Shown piece by piece: positions 24,717-31,651 of a stretch of 64,000 nucleotides of DNA (position 1 is its first letter; the number at the start of each line of letters is the position of its first letter). This DNA is from Parcubacteria group bacterium LiPW_15 (GTDB lineage Bacteria; Patescibacteria; Paceibacteria; UBA6257; 2-01-FULL-56-20). The stretch lies in the NCBI GenBank assembly GCA_007375645.1, contig VMER01000001.1, positions 124,001-188,000 on the forward strand, read 5' to 3'. A model generated the notes under the pieces. That model searched no databases, was not told the DNA's origin, and worked only from the letters and a program-made list of their open reading frames with translations. The position numbers and the translations under genes are program-made.

Positions 24717-24763
24717 GGCCCCGACTTCGCTTGCCTCACGGCAGGCAGGGTCGGGGCCTTTTT
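24717..24763 (+). terminator. Terminator with embedded CGGCAGGCAGG repeat
   Basis: GGCCCCGAC (24717-24725) pairs with GTCGGGGCC (24750-24758), followed by TTTTT. The loop holds a TGCCTCACGGCAGGCA hairpin that resembles the CTGCCTGCCGGCAGGCAG repeat family. Confidence 0.85.
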
Positions 24764-24777
24764 CATATTTAAACAAT

Positions 24778-24803
24778 AAAAAAGCGGAGAGTTTCCCCTC
24801 CGC
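24778..24803 (-). terminator. Terminator of 199-aa minus-strand gene
   Basis: GCGGAG (24784-24789) pairs with CTCCGC (24798-24803). On the minus strand a TTTTTT run follows. Confidence 0.75.
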
Positions 24804-24826
24804 CGGTAAGCAATACTCTTCTTCGG

Positions 24827-25426
24827 CTAAACGATCACGAACTTTACGACGCCTGGTCGAACGGTAACAGGTCTGATCCGGTCGGCAGCGGTCGCCAGGA
24901 CAACCTCCTTGGGCGACATCTGCGGTCCGCCCAGCTTCCGAATTCTTCGGTTCACTACTTCGATCACAGATCTCGGCATTCCCGAGAGCATCATGATGTG
25001 ATTGCTTTCCGTCAACGAGAACTTTCCCTCCGTGAGCGTGTAGGCCACGCGAGCTGCGAGAGTGTAGTACTCGATCGCGGCTTCGAGGAGGGCGATCTCC
25101 GGACGGACGCATTTGTTTCCCAGTTCGATCTCGAACCTAGAGAAACCGAGCCGTATCATGCGGCGCTCGTTTTCCTCCCATGAGAACTCTTCGATCGCGG
25201 CCATGAAAAATCCGAGTGTAAGGTCGGCGCACAGCTTGACCTTACTCCTCAGCGCTGCCACTTCCCGCGGGAAGAAAAAGCCTGCTTTCGCGATCTCTTC
25301 GAGGCTGTGGGTTCTGCAGAACCTAAAGTCGATTTCATGACCGACGATGATCTCCGCCGAGATGGTCGAGCGTTTGGTCACTTCTCGCATACAAACGCAG
25401 CACCGAACCAGTTTATAACCTGCCAT
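24827..25426 (-). CDS. Hypothetical protein with N-terminal Cys cluster (199 aa), cassette
   Basis: A 199-residue protein. The first 40 residues carry CCVC and, after a beta-like segment, CRTH, a plausible zinc-binding knuckle. A helical middle section follows, then IMMLSGMPRSVIEVVNRRIRKLG and a beta-rich tail ending VVKFVIV. The Shine-Dalgarno AGGAGG lies 6 nt before the ATG, with a promoter at 25469-25497 and its own terminator. It fits the cassette pattern but is larger. The function is unknown; regulation of nucleic acids is a guess from the Cys cluster. Confidence 0.75.
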   Translation of the reverse strand: MAGYKLVRCCVCMREVTKRSTISAEIIVGHEIDFRFCRTHSLEEIAKAGFFFPREVAALRSKVKLCADLTLGFFMAAIEEFSWEENERRMIRLGFSRFEIELGNKCVRPEIALLEAAIEYYTLAARVAYTLTEGKFSLTESNHIMMLSGMPRSVIEVVNRRIRKLGGPQMSPKEVVLATAADRIRPVTVRPGVVKFVIV

Positions 25427-25468
25427 TGTTTCCTCCTCTTTCCGGATCGGAGTTCTGGGGCTTGGAAC

Positions 25469-25497
25469 ATCTTGCCACTTTCTAAAACAAGGGTCAA
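25469..25497 (-). promoter_or_regulatory. Promoter of 199-aa gene
   Basis: On the minus strand TTGACC (25492-25497), 17 bp, CAAGAT (25469-25474). Confidence 0.6.
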
Positions 25498-25503
25498 ACC
25501 AAT

Positions 25504-26667
25504 CTATTTTAAAAGATTCCAGACAGCCGGATCGATGTCTCCGTCCATCTTGAAGAAAACCACGCCTTTAAGCCCGTATTTTTTCGCAAGTTTTACTTTA
25601 TCTTCCATCGCCTTCGCGTCGCTTATCGTGAGGAACCTAGTTACCGCGGGCGCTTGAAACAATCCTTTCGGCGCGACAAGCGATGCCAGCCCATAGGTTA
25701 GATTTTTGGAAACATCTATCGGCGTTGAAGACGCGTAGACTATGGCGAGTTCGCCCCAGGAAGTTCTAAATGGCTGTAATCCAAGATTGTCCGCGTGCGC
25801 CATAGCCTGCATAAATGTGCGGCTCCTCAAGCGTTTGTAGGTCGCAATCCCGTCGTTCCAGGAAACCTCATATTCATAGCCATAGCTCGGAATGCCAAGC
25901 ATTATTTTTTTGGCTGGCACCATTTTTATGGTCTCCTTAATAACCTTTTCCACCCAGTCCGGATCGGCGACGGGCATATAGAGTCCCCCATTTCCTTTCT
26001 TCGCATTCAGCGTGATGTCCACTGCCTGCTGGTCGTAAGCCATAATGCGAATTTCATCACAATATTTGTTGAGAGTTTTATAGTCGTTTGCATATTCCAT
26101 CGTCTTCGGCGGATTTTTAAAGCGATCGGCCAAAGGCATTCGCGATTCAACGGTGCAGGTCAAGGTCTTCCCCATCGGTTTGAGGCGAATAGAAAGTCCG
26201 TAGATAAAAGTATTGAAATATTCCCTGGTCTTAGCCCACTTGTCTTCGTAATCGATATCTATGCCGTCGAAATTATTATCTTTAACAAGTTTGGCGATGA
26301 TGTCCTCGTGTTTAATTCTTCGGGTTTTGTTCGAGAGCAGGGTGTGAACGGCATCACCGTCTAAAAGAGCGATGGTTGGGATAACTTTCACTCCTCCGTC
26401 TTTGACCGCATCAAGCCAGCCATCCCAGGAACCATTCTCGATCCGGAGGGAGTCCTTCAGGGTGCCATTGGCGTTCACTTCATAAGAAAAAGGGCTGATA
26501 GAGGCAAATTTCTCCATTCGAAGGGCAAAATCCCGGGCTCCCTCCCCTTTCTTCCAGAATGGAAGCCAGGCGGAATACTTGAGGGATGCGGCAAAAGAAG
26601 CGCTCGGAACGAGGGTGAAGACAAGGGTTGCTAAAGCAAGAATCCTTTTGGTAGTATGGCGGTACAT
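25504..26667 (-). CDS. Secreted GH18-family glycoside hydrolase
   Basis: A 387-residue exported protein: signal peptide (about 1-27, ending SFAAS) and a TIM barrel of glycoside hydrolase family 18. The catalytic motif DGIDIDYED (DxxDxDxE) is intact. Later segments EIRIMAYDQQ and MLGIPSYGYEYE match the barrel strands of the YaaH/chitinase-like branch. The likely substrate is a GlcNAc polymer such as chitin or peptidoglycan. The last strand, GVVFFKMDGD, replaces the usual W-containing strand. Confidence 0.92.
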   Translation of the reverse strand: MYRHTTKRILALATLVFTLVPSASFAASLKYSAWLPFWKKGEGARDFALRMEKFASISPFSYEVNANGTLKDSLRIENGSWDGWLDAVKDGGVKVIPTIALLDGDAVHTLLSNKTRRIKHEDIIAKLVKDNNFDGIDIDYEDKWAKTREYFNTFIYGLSIRLKPMGKTLTCTVESRMPLADRFKNPPKTMEYANDYKTLNKYCDEIRIMAYDQQAVDITLNAKKGNGGLYMPVADPDWVEKVIKETIKMVPAKKIMLGIPSYGYEYEVSWNDGIATYKRLRSRTFMQAMAHADNLGLQPFRTSWGELAIVYASSTPIDVSKNLTYGLASLVAPKGLFQAPAVTRFLTISDAKAMEDKVKLAKKYGLKGVVFFKMDGDIDPAVWNLLK

Positions 26668-26720
26668 AAGAATATGATACTTTGGATCATTATAAAACCA
26701 AAATCTTAAAAACTGTCAAA

Positions 26721-27125
26721 ATGACCGGATTACCAAAACAATTTGAGCTCGGAATTAATGAGATCGACGCTCAGCATGTGGAGTTTATTAAAATGCTGAG
26801 GGAGCTAAAGGCCAGGATGGGCTCTTCCCCGAGGCAGGAAGAAATATGCGTGTATTTGGAACGGCTAAACAATTACGCGAAAGCCCACTTTAAGACCGAG
26901 AAAGAATACATGGACCGCTTTAAATATCCGGATATCGCCGGACATCTTACGGAACACGCTCACCTGCTTCAAGCGATAGAGCAGTTGGAGGGAAAATATA
27001 CGGCAGAAAATTCTTCCGTGGCCGTTTATGCCCTTATTGATTTTATGGAAACCTGGCTTTTGGAGCATATTCCGATGTACGACAAAAAATTTGCCGAGTA
27101 TCTGAGAGAGAATGTGATAGAATAG
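26721..27125 (+). CDS. Bacteriohemerythrin
   Basis: A 134-residue four-helix di-iron O2-binding protein. Ligand motifs are in order: DAQHVEF, AHFKTEKEYM (H-x3-E), HLTEHAHLL and HIPMYD (H-x4-D). I chose ATG 26721 over the upstream TTG at 26682 because MTGLPKQFELGINEIDAQH matches the usual N-terminus. It may store or sense oxygen; with the SOD and cytochrome b5 genes it points to exposure to O2. It is divergent from the GH18 gene. Confidence 0.93.
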   Translation: MTGLPKQFELGINEIDAQHVEFIKMLRELKARMGSSPRQEEICVYLERLNNYAKAHFKTEKEYMDRFKYPDIAGHLTEHAHLLQAIEQLEGKYTAENSSVAVYALIDFMETWLLEHIPMYDKKFAEYLRENVIE

Positions 27126-27153
27126 ATGGAAAGGTTCATAAATATTAACTTAA

Positions 27154-27555
27154 ATGGAAGATAAAAAAGGAATGAAAGAGTGCTGTGATAATTGCGGTAC
27201 ATGCGAGAACGGCGCTTGCTCCGTTTCGGGTCACGGGCATATGGGCATGTGCAGTTACGGAGGCTGGCATGGGAGGTGTGGAATGGGCCACTGGGTCCTG
27301 CGCGCTATTGTCGGCATCGTAATACTAACTTTCGTATTCTGGGCCGGTATTAAGCTCGGCGAGCTCAGATCTATGCTTTACAACTCGGACTTCGGTTATG
27401 GAATGATGGGCGGAAAATCCGCTGTCTCCAACATGATGCGAAACAAATTTTTCTATAACGTGGATCCTTATGACCAGAGCTGGATGATGGGCGGCTACCC
27501 CTCCAATCTGGAAACCAAAGCGACTCCGTCTGGGACTGCTATTCCCGCAAAGTAG
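27154..27555 (+). CDS. Cys/His/Met-rich single-pass membrane protein
   Basis: A 133-residue protein. The N-terminal 45 residues contain nine Cys plus His/Met pairs (CCDNCGTCENGAC, HGHMGMC), followed by a membrane helix (about 50-70) and a Met/Gly/Tyr-rich tail with GYGMMGG and WMMGGY. Cys and Met clusters on both sides of a membrane suggest binding of soft metals such as copper, but no family is certain. It lies 28 bp after the hemerythrin gene, probably in the same transcript, and ends before a terminator. Confidence 0.78.
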   Translation: MEDKKGMKECCDNCGTCENGACSVSGHGHMGMCSYGGWHGRCGMGHWVLRAIVGIVILTFVFWAGIKLGELRSMLYNSDFGYGMMGGKSAVSNMMRNKFFYNVDPYDQSWMMGGYPSNLETKATPSGTAIPAK

Positions 27556-27566
27556 TGTGCTATCAA

Positions 27567-27600
27567 AAACCCGGATAGTCTATGGACTATCCGGGTTTTA
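27567..27600 (+). terminator. Bidirectional terminator
   Basis: AACCCGGATAGTC pairs with GACTATCCGGGTT around TATG, followed by TTTT (plus) or a T run on the minus strand. It separates two convergent genes. Confidence 0.9.
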
Positions 27601-27601
27601 G

Positions 27602-27811
27602 TTAGGGGCGGTTGTGGCGCATATTATCCAGGGCCCAGGTGTATTCGATGATGAGAATCGGAATCCATTGAGGCTCTTCATGGATAATGAACATATATAT
27701 TCCAAAAAGGCCGGCCAGGGTGTTTATGATAAAGAAGGCTACGTCGAAATGCTGTTCATGGCGAGACTTACTTTCGTTATTCGTGATGTATAAAAACCAT
27801 TTCCAAAGCAT
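27602..27811 (-). CDS. Small membrane protein (69 aa)
   Basis: A 69-residue protein with two hydrophobic stretches (FFIINTLAGLFGIYMFII and PILIIEYTWAL). I chose ATG 27811 because a TATAAT (27818-27823, minus strand) with TTGGCT 18 bp further upstream ends exactly 6 nt before it. The longer frame from 27847 would begin upstream of this promoter. No family is recognised. Confidence 0.6.
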   Translation of the reverse strand: MLWKWFLYITNNESKSRHEQHFDVAFFIINTLAGLFGIYMFIIHEEPQWIPILIIEYTWALDNMRHNRP

Positions 27812-27903
27812 ACATAAATTATACCGTTCAATTGATTTTTGAGCCAATTTTGGGGATAATGAACCAGTTGATGGATATTGAGGTTAGGTTGAATTTTGTA
27901 TAT

Positions 27904-27974
27904 TGCGGGGTCGTCTAACGGTAGGACATCGGCCTTTGAAGCCGAGTATTTTGGTTCGAGCCCAAACCCCGCAG
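27904..27974 (+). tRNA. trnQ: tRNA-Gln (UUG)
   Basis: A full cloverleaf of 71 nt: acceptor TGCGGGG/CCCCGCA, D arm GTCT-AACGGTA-GGAC, anticodon loop CTTTGAA (anticodon TTG), T loop TTCGAGC. CCA is not encoded. Confidence 0.96.
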
Positions 27975-28092
27975 CAAGCGAGCAAAGGCGAAGCGCAGTG
28001 GCCAGGCCAGCAGGCAGTGGCTACAAGTATGACCAACTCATGATAGGTTATCCCGCTCGAGGAGCGCAAAGGTCGTCATATCAAACATCAAT

Positions 28093-28326
28093 ATGCTTAC
28101 CGAAGAAGAAAAGAGTTTTTTGACAGGTCAATTCTTAAACCCCACTTTTGGCGAGGTAAATACGGAGGATCAGGAGAATTCGACGACATTTTCTTTTGCT
28201 CCTGCAAATCCTCAAAAAGAAGTTGAATCAATTTCAGAATTTCTTGCAAAATTCCCTCGTTGGGAACTAACAAAAGAAACTGATTCAGCAGGGAAAAAAT
28301 TTGTACAGATAACACTAAAGAAATAA
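28093..28326 (+). CDS. Small acidic hypothetical protein (77 aa)
   Basis: A 77-residue protein with an N-terminal helix MLTEEEKSFLTGQFLNP, a low-complexity polar centre and a C-terminal beta-prone segment (FPRWELTKETDSAGKKFVQITLKK). No Shine-Dalgarno is evident. It is followed by a terminator and is AT-richer than the preceding genes, at the left edge of the accessory region. I do not recognise it. Confidence 0.6.
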   Translation: MLTEEEKSFLTGQFLNPTFGEVNTEDQENSTTFSFAPANPQKEVESISEFLAKFPRWELTKETDSAGKKFVQITLKK

Positions 28327-28350
28327 GTTGACCGGATCCCACCAAAGAAT

Positions 28351-28374
28351 CCACTCGCCTCTGAGTGGTTTTTT
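28351..28374 (+). terminator. Terminator after 77-aa gene
   Basis: CCACTC (28351-28356) pairs with GAGTGG (28363-28368), then TTTTTT. An outer pair, CCACCAAA with TTTGGTGG, extends the structure. Confidence 0.8.
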
Positions 28375-28407
28375 GGTGGAATTTGACATATTATAATGGC
28401 ATCAAAA

Positions 28408-28548
28408 ATGTCTGAATTCTATTCTCCAGCTCCTCAAGAATCGCAAGTTTTGGAGCCTCCTTTTCTAAGCTCATCGTTTATAATTATAGCCCTCGTAACG
28501 CCTTATTACATCAGTAGCTCAATAAGCTTTTCGCTTGTATCTCCTTGA
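28408..28548 (+). CDS. Possible short or truncated ORF (46 aa)
   Basis: ATG 28408 follows a perfect TATAAT (28392-28397) by 10 nt, the spacing seen at leaderless starts elsewhere in the window. The frame (MSEFYSPAPQESQVLEPPF) runs 46 codons and its 3' part overlaps the convergent HEPN-like gene. It may be the surviving 5' end of a gene cut by insertion of the adjacent operon, or a chance ORF. Confidence 0.3.
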   Translation: MSEFYSPAPQESQVLEPPFLSSSFIIIALVTPYYISSSISFSLVSP

Positions 28549-29248
28549 TTCCATTTGGAAGCAGATGGTAAAATCCATCCTTAACTGCAATAAATTTTTC
28601 AACCCTCATTGATTCAACGGTTTTATTGAAACGACTTCGATTGTTATCTTTCGTTTTCGAAAAAAGGAATTCAATATCCCGTTTTTGTTTACTGAGCAAT
28701 ACTAATATCTCTTGCTTTACAAGGAGGTCTTCCCTCGCTATAAATTCTTCGCCCTCAATTTCAAAAATAACTGGATAATTAGGGACGGCAATTTTATCAA
28801 TAATAGCTTGGGCTTCATCCATGGAATAATTCCCGTAGACTCGGATTAACTCTGCCATAATCCAATTAGCGGAGGACAGAACAAAGCTTGCGTCAATTTT
28901 ATTTGCACTGAATCCACCGAGATGTGCAACATTCCGATTGTTTCTAAAATCGAGGAGTAGTTTTGTTAAAACAGTAACTTTTTGACGAACATGCTCATCA
29001 ATGACTGGGTCGTTAGTGACTTTATTAATAATGGTTGTTTTCTCTGCTGCTTTAATATCCTGACCAGGCGGAGTGATGGGTATATCAAGCAAATGTTGGA
29101 AAATCCTTAAAACTGCCTCGGCAAATCTGCCTCCATTAAGCTGACTTGGCCCGCAATCATTCAGCTGAAAGCGACGTTTGATCTCCACATATTCTGCGAA
29201 GAGACTGTCCTCAAGATTGTCGGGTATGGTTTTAAGACTTTTCGCCAT
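28511..29248 (-). CDS. HEPN-like protein ending a five-gene accessory operon
   Basis: A 245-residue, largely helical protein. Its middle has LLLDFRNNRNVAHLGG followed by a helix (SSANWIMAELIRVYG); R-x6-H in such a position fits a HEPN-type RNase motif, though the family is not certain. The C-terminal third (LLVKQEILVLLSKQKRDIEFLFSKTKDN) looks like a winged-helix domain. I chose ATG 29248, which overlaps the preceding stop by 17 bp; the longer frame runs through the upstream gene. As last gene of an operon of DNA-binding-like proteins it may be the toxic effector. Confidence 0.75.
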   Translation of the reverse strand: MAKSLKTIPDNLEDSLFAEYVEIKRRFQLNDCGPSQLNGGRFAEAVLRIFQHLLDIPITPPGQDIKAAEKTTIINKVTNDPVIDEHVRQKVTVLTKLLLDFRNNRNVAHLGGFSANKIDASFVLSSANWIMAELIRVYGNYSMDEAQAIIDKIAVPNYPVIFEIEGEEFIAREDLLVKQEILVLLSKQKRDIEFLFSKTKDNNRSRFNKTVESMRVEKFIAVKDGFYHLLPNGIKEIQAKSLLSY

Positions 29249-29639
29249 TCTTTTTAAGAATATCTTTCCATTGTTTTCCAAGAACATAAAATCCCCGAGT
29301 ATTTTTTGCTGCATCAGCCCAACCGTTTTCTTTCGCTCTGGTTGAAAAGATCGAGGCATAGGGTTGCCCGATAATACCCGAACAGCTTTTCCAAATAGTT
29401 TTAATCTGCAATAAGTCTATGGGAACAGACTCTTTCCCGCCCGCCAAATACGCCAGAATAAGAACAAAGAACTCTTGACCATTAAAGCCGGGAGAATACT
29501 TTTTAATGAATGCTCGCTGATTCAATGAGAAGTCTAAACCATCGACACTCAGGTCTTTTATAGGTTCATTCTTTTTCCCAAAAACCGTTGCCTCAAGCCT
29601 TTCGATTCTCTCTTTGATTTCTGCGATTTCTTTTTCCAT
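29232..29639 (-). CDS. Coiled-coil plus winged-helix protein, paralogue C
   Basis: A 135-residue protein: N-terminal coiled coil (KEIAEIKERIERLEATV) and a C-terminal domain FSLNQRAFIKKYSPGF...LILAYLAGG...STRAKENGW...WKDILK. This domain matches the product of the preceding gene position by position (FS-x-RAF-x-KK, AY, R-x-EN-x-W, W-K-x-I-x-K), so the two arose by duplication. The pattern of helices and a final hairpin suggests a winged helix. I chose ATG 29639, 5 nt after the upstream stop; 29666 is an alternative. Confidence 0.78.
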   Translation of the reverse strand: MEKEIAEIKERIERLEATVFGKKNEPIKDLSVDGLDFSLNQRAFIKKYSPGFNGQEFFVLILAYLAGGKESVPIDLLQIKTIWKSCSGIIGQPYASIFSTRAKENGWADAAKNTRGFYVLGKQWKDILKKNGEKS

Positions 29640-29644
29640 TTTGA

Positions 29645-30076
29645 TTATTTGAAGATTTCTTTCCAATTCGGCCTAAGGGAGTAAAGTGAATTTTTCGGAG
29701 ACACGATCCAATCATTTTCCCTAGAGCGTACCGCAAATGTAGGTGAAAACTTCGGCTTGATTATGCTTTTCATCTTCGACCACTCTCCCTGTATGTCGGT
29801 CAGCGATGCCTCTTCGGTGCCCTTTTTATTAACGAAGTAAGCAACCATAAGGGTAAAAGTCTTTGGACCAGACATATCCTTCGCGTGCTTTTTGAAGAAT
29901 GCTCTCGCTTGCATAGAAAAATCTATGTCCGAATCGACTGCGAGGCGAGCTGGATTTTTAACGATCGCTGCTTCATTTTTATCATCTTCCGGCATAGACT
30001 CATTAAGAACCCGTAAGCATTTTTCGGCTGCATCCTTTATTAGTCGTAGTTGTCTTTCTAGTTCAGTTTTATTCAT
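29645..30076 (-). CDS. Coiled-coil plus winged-helix protein, paralogue B
   Basis: A 143-residue protein with an N-terminal helical region (ELERQLRLIKDAAEKCLRVL) and the C-terminal domain FSMQARAFFKKHAKDMSG...VAYFVNKKG...VRSRENDWIV...WKEIFK, clearly homologous to paralogue C. The start follows the preceding stop by 1 bp. The coiled coils suggest the paralogues form hetero-oligomers. No enzymatic motif is visible. AT-rich composition supports horizontal origin. Confidence 0.78.
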   Translation of the reverse strand: MNKTELERQLRLIKDAAEKCLRVLNESMPEDDKNEAAIVKNPARLAVDSDIDFSMQARAFFKKHAKDMSGPKTFTLMVAYFVNKKGTEEASLTDIQGEWSKMKSIIKPKFSPTFAVRSRENDWIVSPKNSLYSLRPNWKEIFK

Positions 30077-30077
30077 T

Positions 30078-30488
30078 TTAATTTTTATTTAATTGGTCGA
30101 TAAAACCTTCGCCCGAATCAGTGAGGTGCCAGGCCTTTTTCATCTCCTTTTTATCTTCTGCCTCCACCAAATATCCCTTATCAATGTTCTTGTTGATTTT
30201 GTCATTCAGGTTTGACGGGATAACCTCCTTTGCTAGTTTATACACCTTGGTTAAATCATCGATATTGAACGGACTCGTTCCTAGCTTGTGCTCGATAAAA
30301 TAACAAAGAACAAGTGTTTTTTGAACTTCGCCCGATGGTTTTTTTTCGATGAGAAACTCTTTAGGAGAAATCTGTCTTTGAATGGATGTCGAAGCAGCTT
30401 TGTGAGGCGCGCCCAACAGCTTTTTTTCTAACGCCAGAAGTCGTTCCTCGTGATCTGCCAGCTTCCTTTCTATTGAAGTGTTATCCAT
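30078..30488 (-). CDS. Coiled-coil plus winged-helix protein, paralogue A
   Basis: A 136-residue protein with the same two-part layout: coiled coil IERKLADHEERLLALEKKLL and the domain ISPKEFLIEKKPSGEVQKTLVLCYFIEH...INKNIDKGYLVEAED...AWHLTDSGEGFI. It aligns in outline with B and C but is more divergent. The end resembles the beta-wing of a winged helix. It follows the first gene by 9 bp. Confidence 0.76.
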   Translation of the reverse strand: MDNTSIERKLADHEERLLALEKKLLGAPHKAASTSIQRQISPKEFLIEKKPSGEVQKTLVLCYFIEHKLGTSPFNIDDLTKVYKLAKEVIPSNLNDKINKNIDKGYLVEAEDKKEMKKAWHLTDSGEGFIDQLNKN

Positions 30489-30497
30489 GATTTTGAT

Positions 30498-30902
30498 TTA
30501 TTGTTTTTTTGAGTTTTTCTCGACGACCTCTTTGATTCGATAATTTGGCACGTAATAACCCAATTCTTTGTTTTTTTTTATTTTTTTGGCATCAAACAGT
30601 TTTTTTAGTGTGCTCTTTACACTTCCCTCAGGAATGACACCCAAGTTCACAATCTGACCTTGATTCAGGCCATCGGGCGTACCGTCTTCCAATAAGGAAA
30701 GTGCCTTGGAAGCCAAGAGTATGATTTCCACTTTCTCTATATTATTATCCACTTTTTCAAACGCGGGCAGGAAACCGATTTGTTTCGATGCTCGATCAAA
30801 AACGACATACGGCTTAAGGAAGGTAGCGACGATTTGGCGATCTATCGACTTGATATCATCTGCAAAAAGGTCGGCGAGTGGATCTTTTGGTTTTTGGTTC
30901 AT
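30498..30902 (-). CDS. HTH-like protein, first gene of accessory operon
   Basis: A 134-residue protein. The central part (IILLASKALSLLEDGTPDGLNQGQIVNLGVIPEGSVKSTLKKLFDAKKIKKNKELGYYVP) has the helix pattern of a winged HTH with a final beta hairpin, then a basic helix. It is first in the operon and directly behind a double promoter, so it may be the operon's regulator as well as a system component. Its domain is similar in kind, but not obviously in sequence, to those of the next three proteins. Confidence 0.75.
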   Translation of the reverse strand: MNQKPKDPLADLFADDIKSIDRQIVATFLKPYVVFDRASKQIGFLPAFEKVDNNIEKVEIILLASKALSLLEDGTPDGLNQGQIVNLGVIPEGSVKSTLKKLFDAKKIKKNKELGYYVPNYRIKEVVEKNSKKQ

Positions 30903-30920
30903 GTTTTTACTATTTTTATA

Positions 30921-30977
30921 ATTCTACCGCTATCGACTACAGAGTCAAGTGTATAGCGAATGTGAACTCGCTGTCAA
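30921..30977 (-). promoter_or_regulatory. Tandem promoters and CGCTAT operator of accessory operon
   Basis: On the minus strand, promoter 1 is TTGACA (30972-30977), 16 bp, TATACA (30950-30955), with its -35 inside the 91-bp repeat. Promoter 2 is TTGACT (30943-30948), 16 bp, TAGAAT (30921-30926). An inverted repeat CGCTAT/ATAGCG spans promoter 2 (about 30928-30958) and may be an operator. Confidence 0.6.
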
Positions 30978-31053
30978 ATCCCAAAGAATCGCCAATGGAC
31001 ATTCGCCTCAAATATAATTTCATCGGCTGAGTAGCGCCCAAATCTAAAAGAGG
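30963..31053. repeat. 91-bp direct repeat, copy 1
   Basis: It is identical over 91 bp to 31343-31433. Copy 1 lies directly upstream of the five-gene operon and contains the -35 of its distal promoter. Confidence 0.95.
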
Positions 31054-31342
31054 CCACTACCCTTAGTATCCCATAGTATATCTAATTATCCTATTAAGCA
31101 CATCGGAGGGGAAGACTGATTGTGGGAGTGAGTAAAATTACCAAAAGATCAATAAAATACGGCCTTTTTCAGAAAGGAGCAAGGGATTGATTTTGGTTCA
31201 GTTACGCTAGATGGTTGATGAATTTATGATAATTACCTCGATTATCACGTTAATACTGTGTTTTGACCATATAAATAAAGGGTTATCCCATTTAATGGAT
31301 AGGATTAAATACTATAAATACAACAATACTCCAATATTCTTT
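31054..31342. other. Non-coding spacer between the 91-bp repeats
   Basis: There are 289 bp of AT-rich DNA without a convincing gene. One short Shine-Dalgarno-like GGAGGGG occurs, but no ORF of credible length follows it. It may be a recombination remnant. Confidence 0.5.
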
Positions 31343-31433
31343 TGAACTCGCTGTCAAATCCCAAAGAATCGCCAATGGACATTCGCCTCAAATATAATTT
31401 CATCGGCTGAGTAGCGCCCAAATCTAAAAGAGG
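31343..31433. repeat. 91-bp direct repeat, copy 2
   Basis: A perfect copy of 30963-31053 at an offset of 380 bp. Flanking bases differ on both sides, so the borders are sharp. Confidence 0.95.
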
Positions 31434-31470
31434 GGCGTGTGTTACCTTTGCCACTATTTGAGATATGGAA

Positions 31471-31560
31471 GGGTGCTCGAGATGCGTCGTCAGATCGCCC
31501 GGAAAGGCTTCAAAAAATGCCTTACGGGTTTGAACCCAGTCGGTTCTAGCTCGAGTCCCC
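31471..31560 (+). ncRNA. Structured RNA candidate
   Basis: GGGTGCTCGAG (31471-31481) pairs with CTCGAGTCCCC (31550-31560), nearly 11 bp. Inside, CCCGG-AAAGGC pairs with GCCTT-A-CGGG (about 31498-31526), followed by the palindrome GGGTTTGAACCC. No ORF is present. It could be a small RNA or a decayed tRNA-like element. No promoter was identified. The strand is arbitrary. Confidence 0.35.
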
Positions 31561-31605
31561 CAGCAAAGAATGTTGTGATGTTGAAGACCTTTTCGCCAAA
31601 GTAAC

Positions 31606-31638
31606 TAAAAAGAGCGGTTTGATGTTATCGCACCGCTC
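31606..31638 (-). terminator. Terminator of 260-aa minus-strand gene
   Basis: GAGCGGT (31612-31618) pairs with ACCGCTC (31632-31638). A TTTTT run follows on the minus strand. Confidence 0.85.
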
Positions 31639-31651
31639 CGTGGTTCGACGC

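Noticed and set aside
27975..28092. Attachment-site duplicate of the tRNA-Gln 3' end
   Set aside because: I searched by eye for a second copy of GGTTCGAGCCC in the accessory region and found none, so integration at this tRNA is not shown.
31471..31570. tRNA gene (sequence ends GGTTCTAGCTCGAGTCCCCC-AGCA)
   Set aside because: The 3' end looks tRNA-like, but no cloverleaf with a matching 5' acceptor stem can be drawn; kept only as a structured RNA candidate.
31430..31570. tmRNA (ssrA)
   Set aside because: The 3' end and a G-rich 5' side suggested it, but the interval is about 140 nt, far shorter than tmRNA, with no tag-peptide reading frame.
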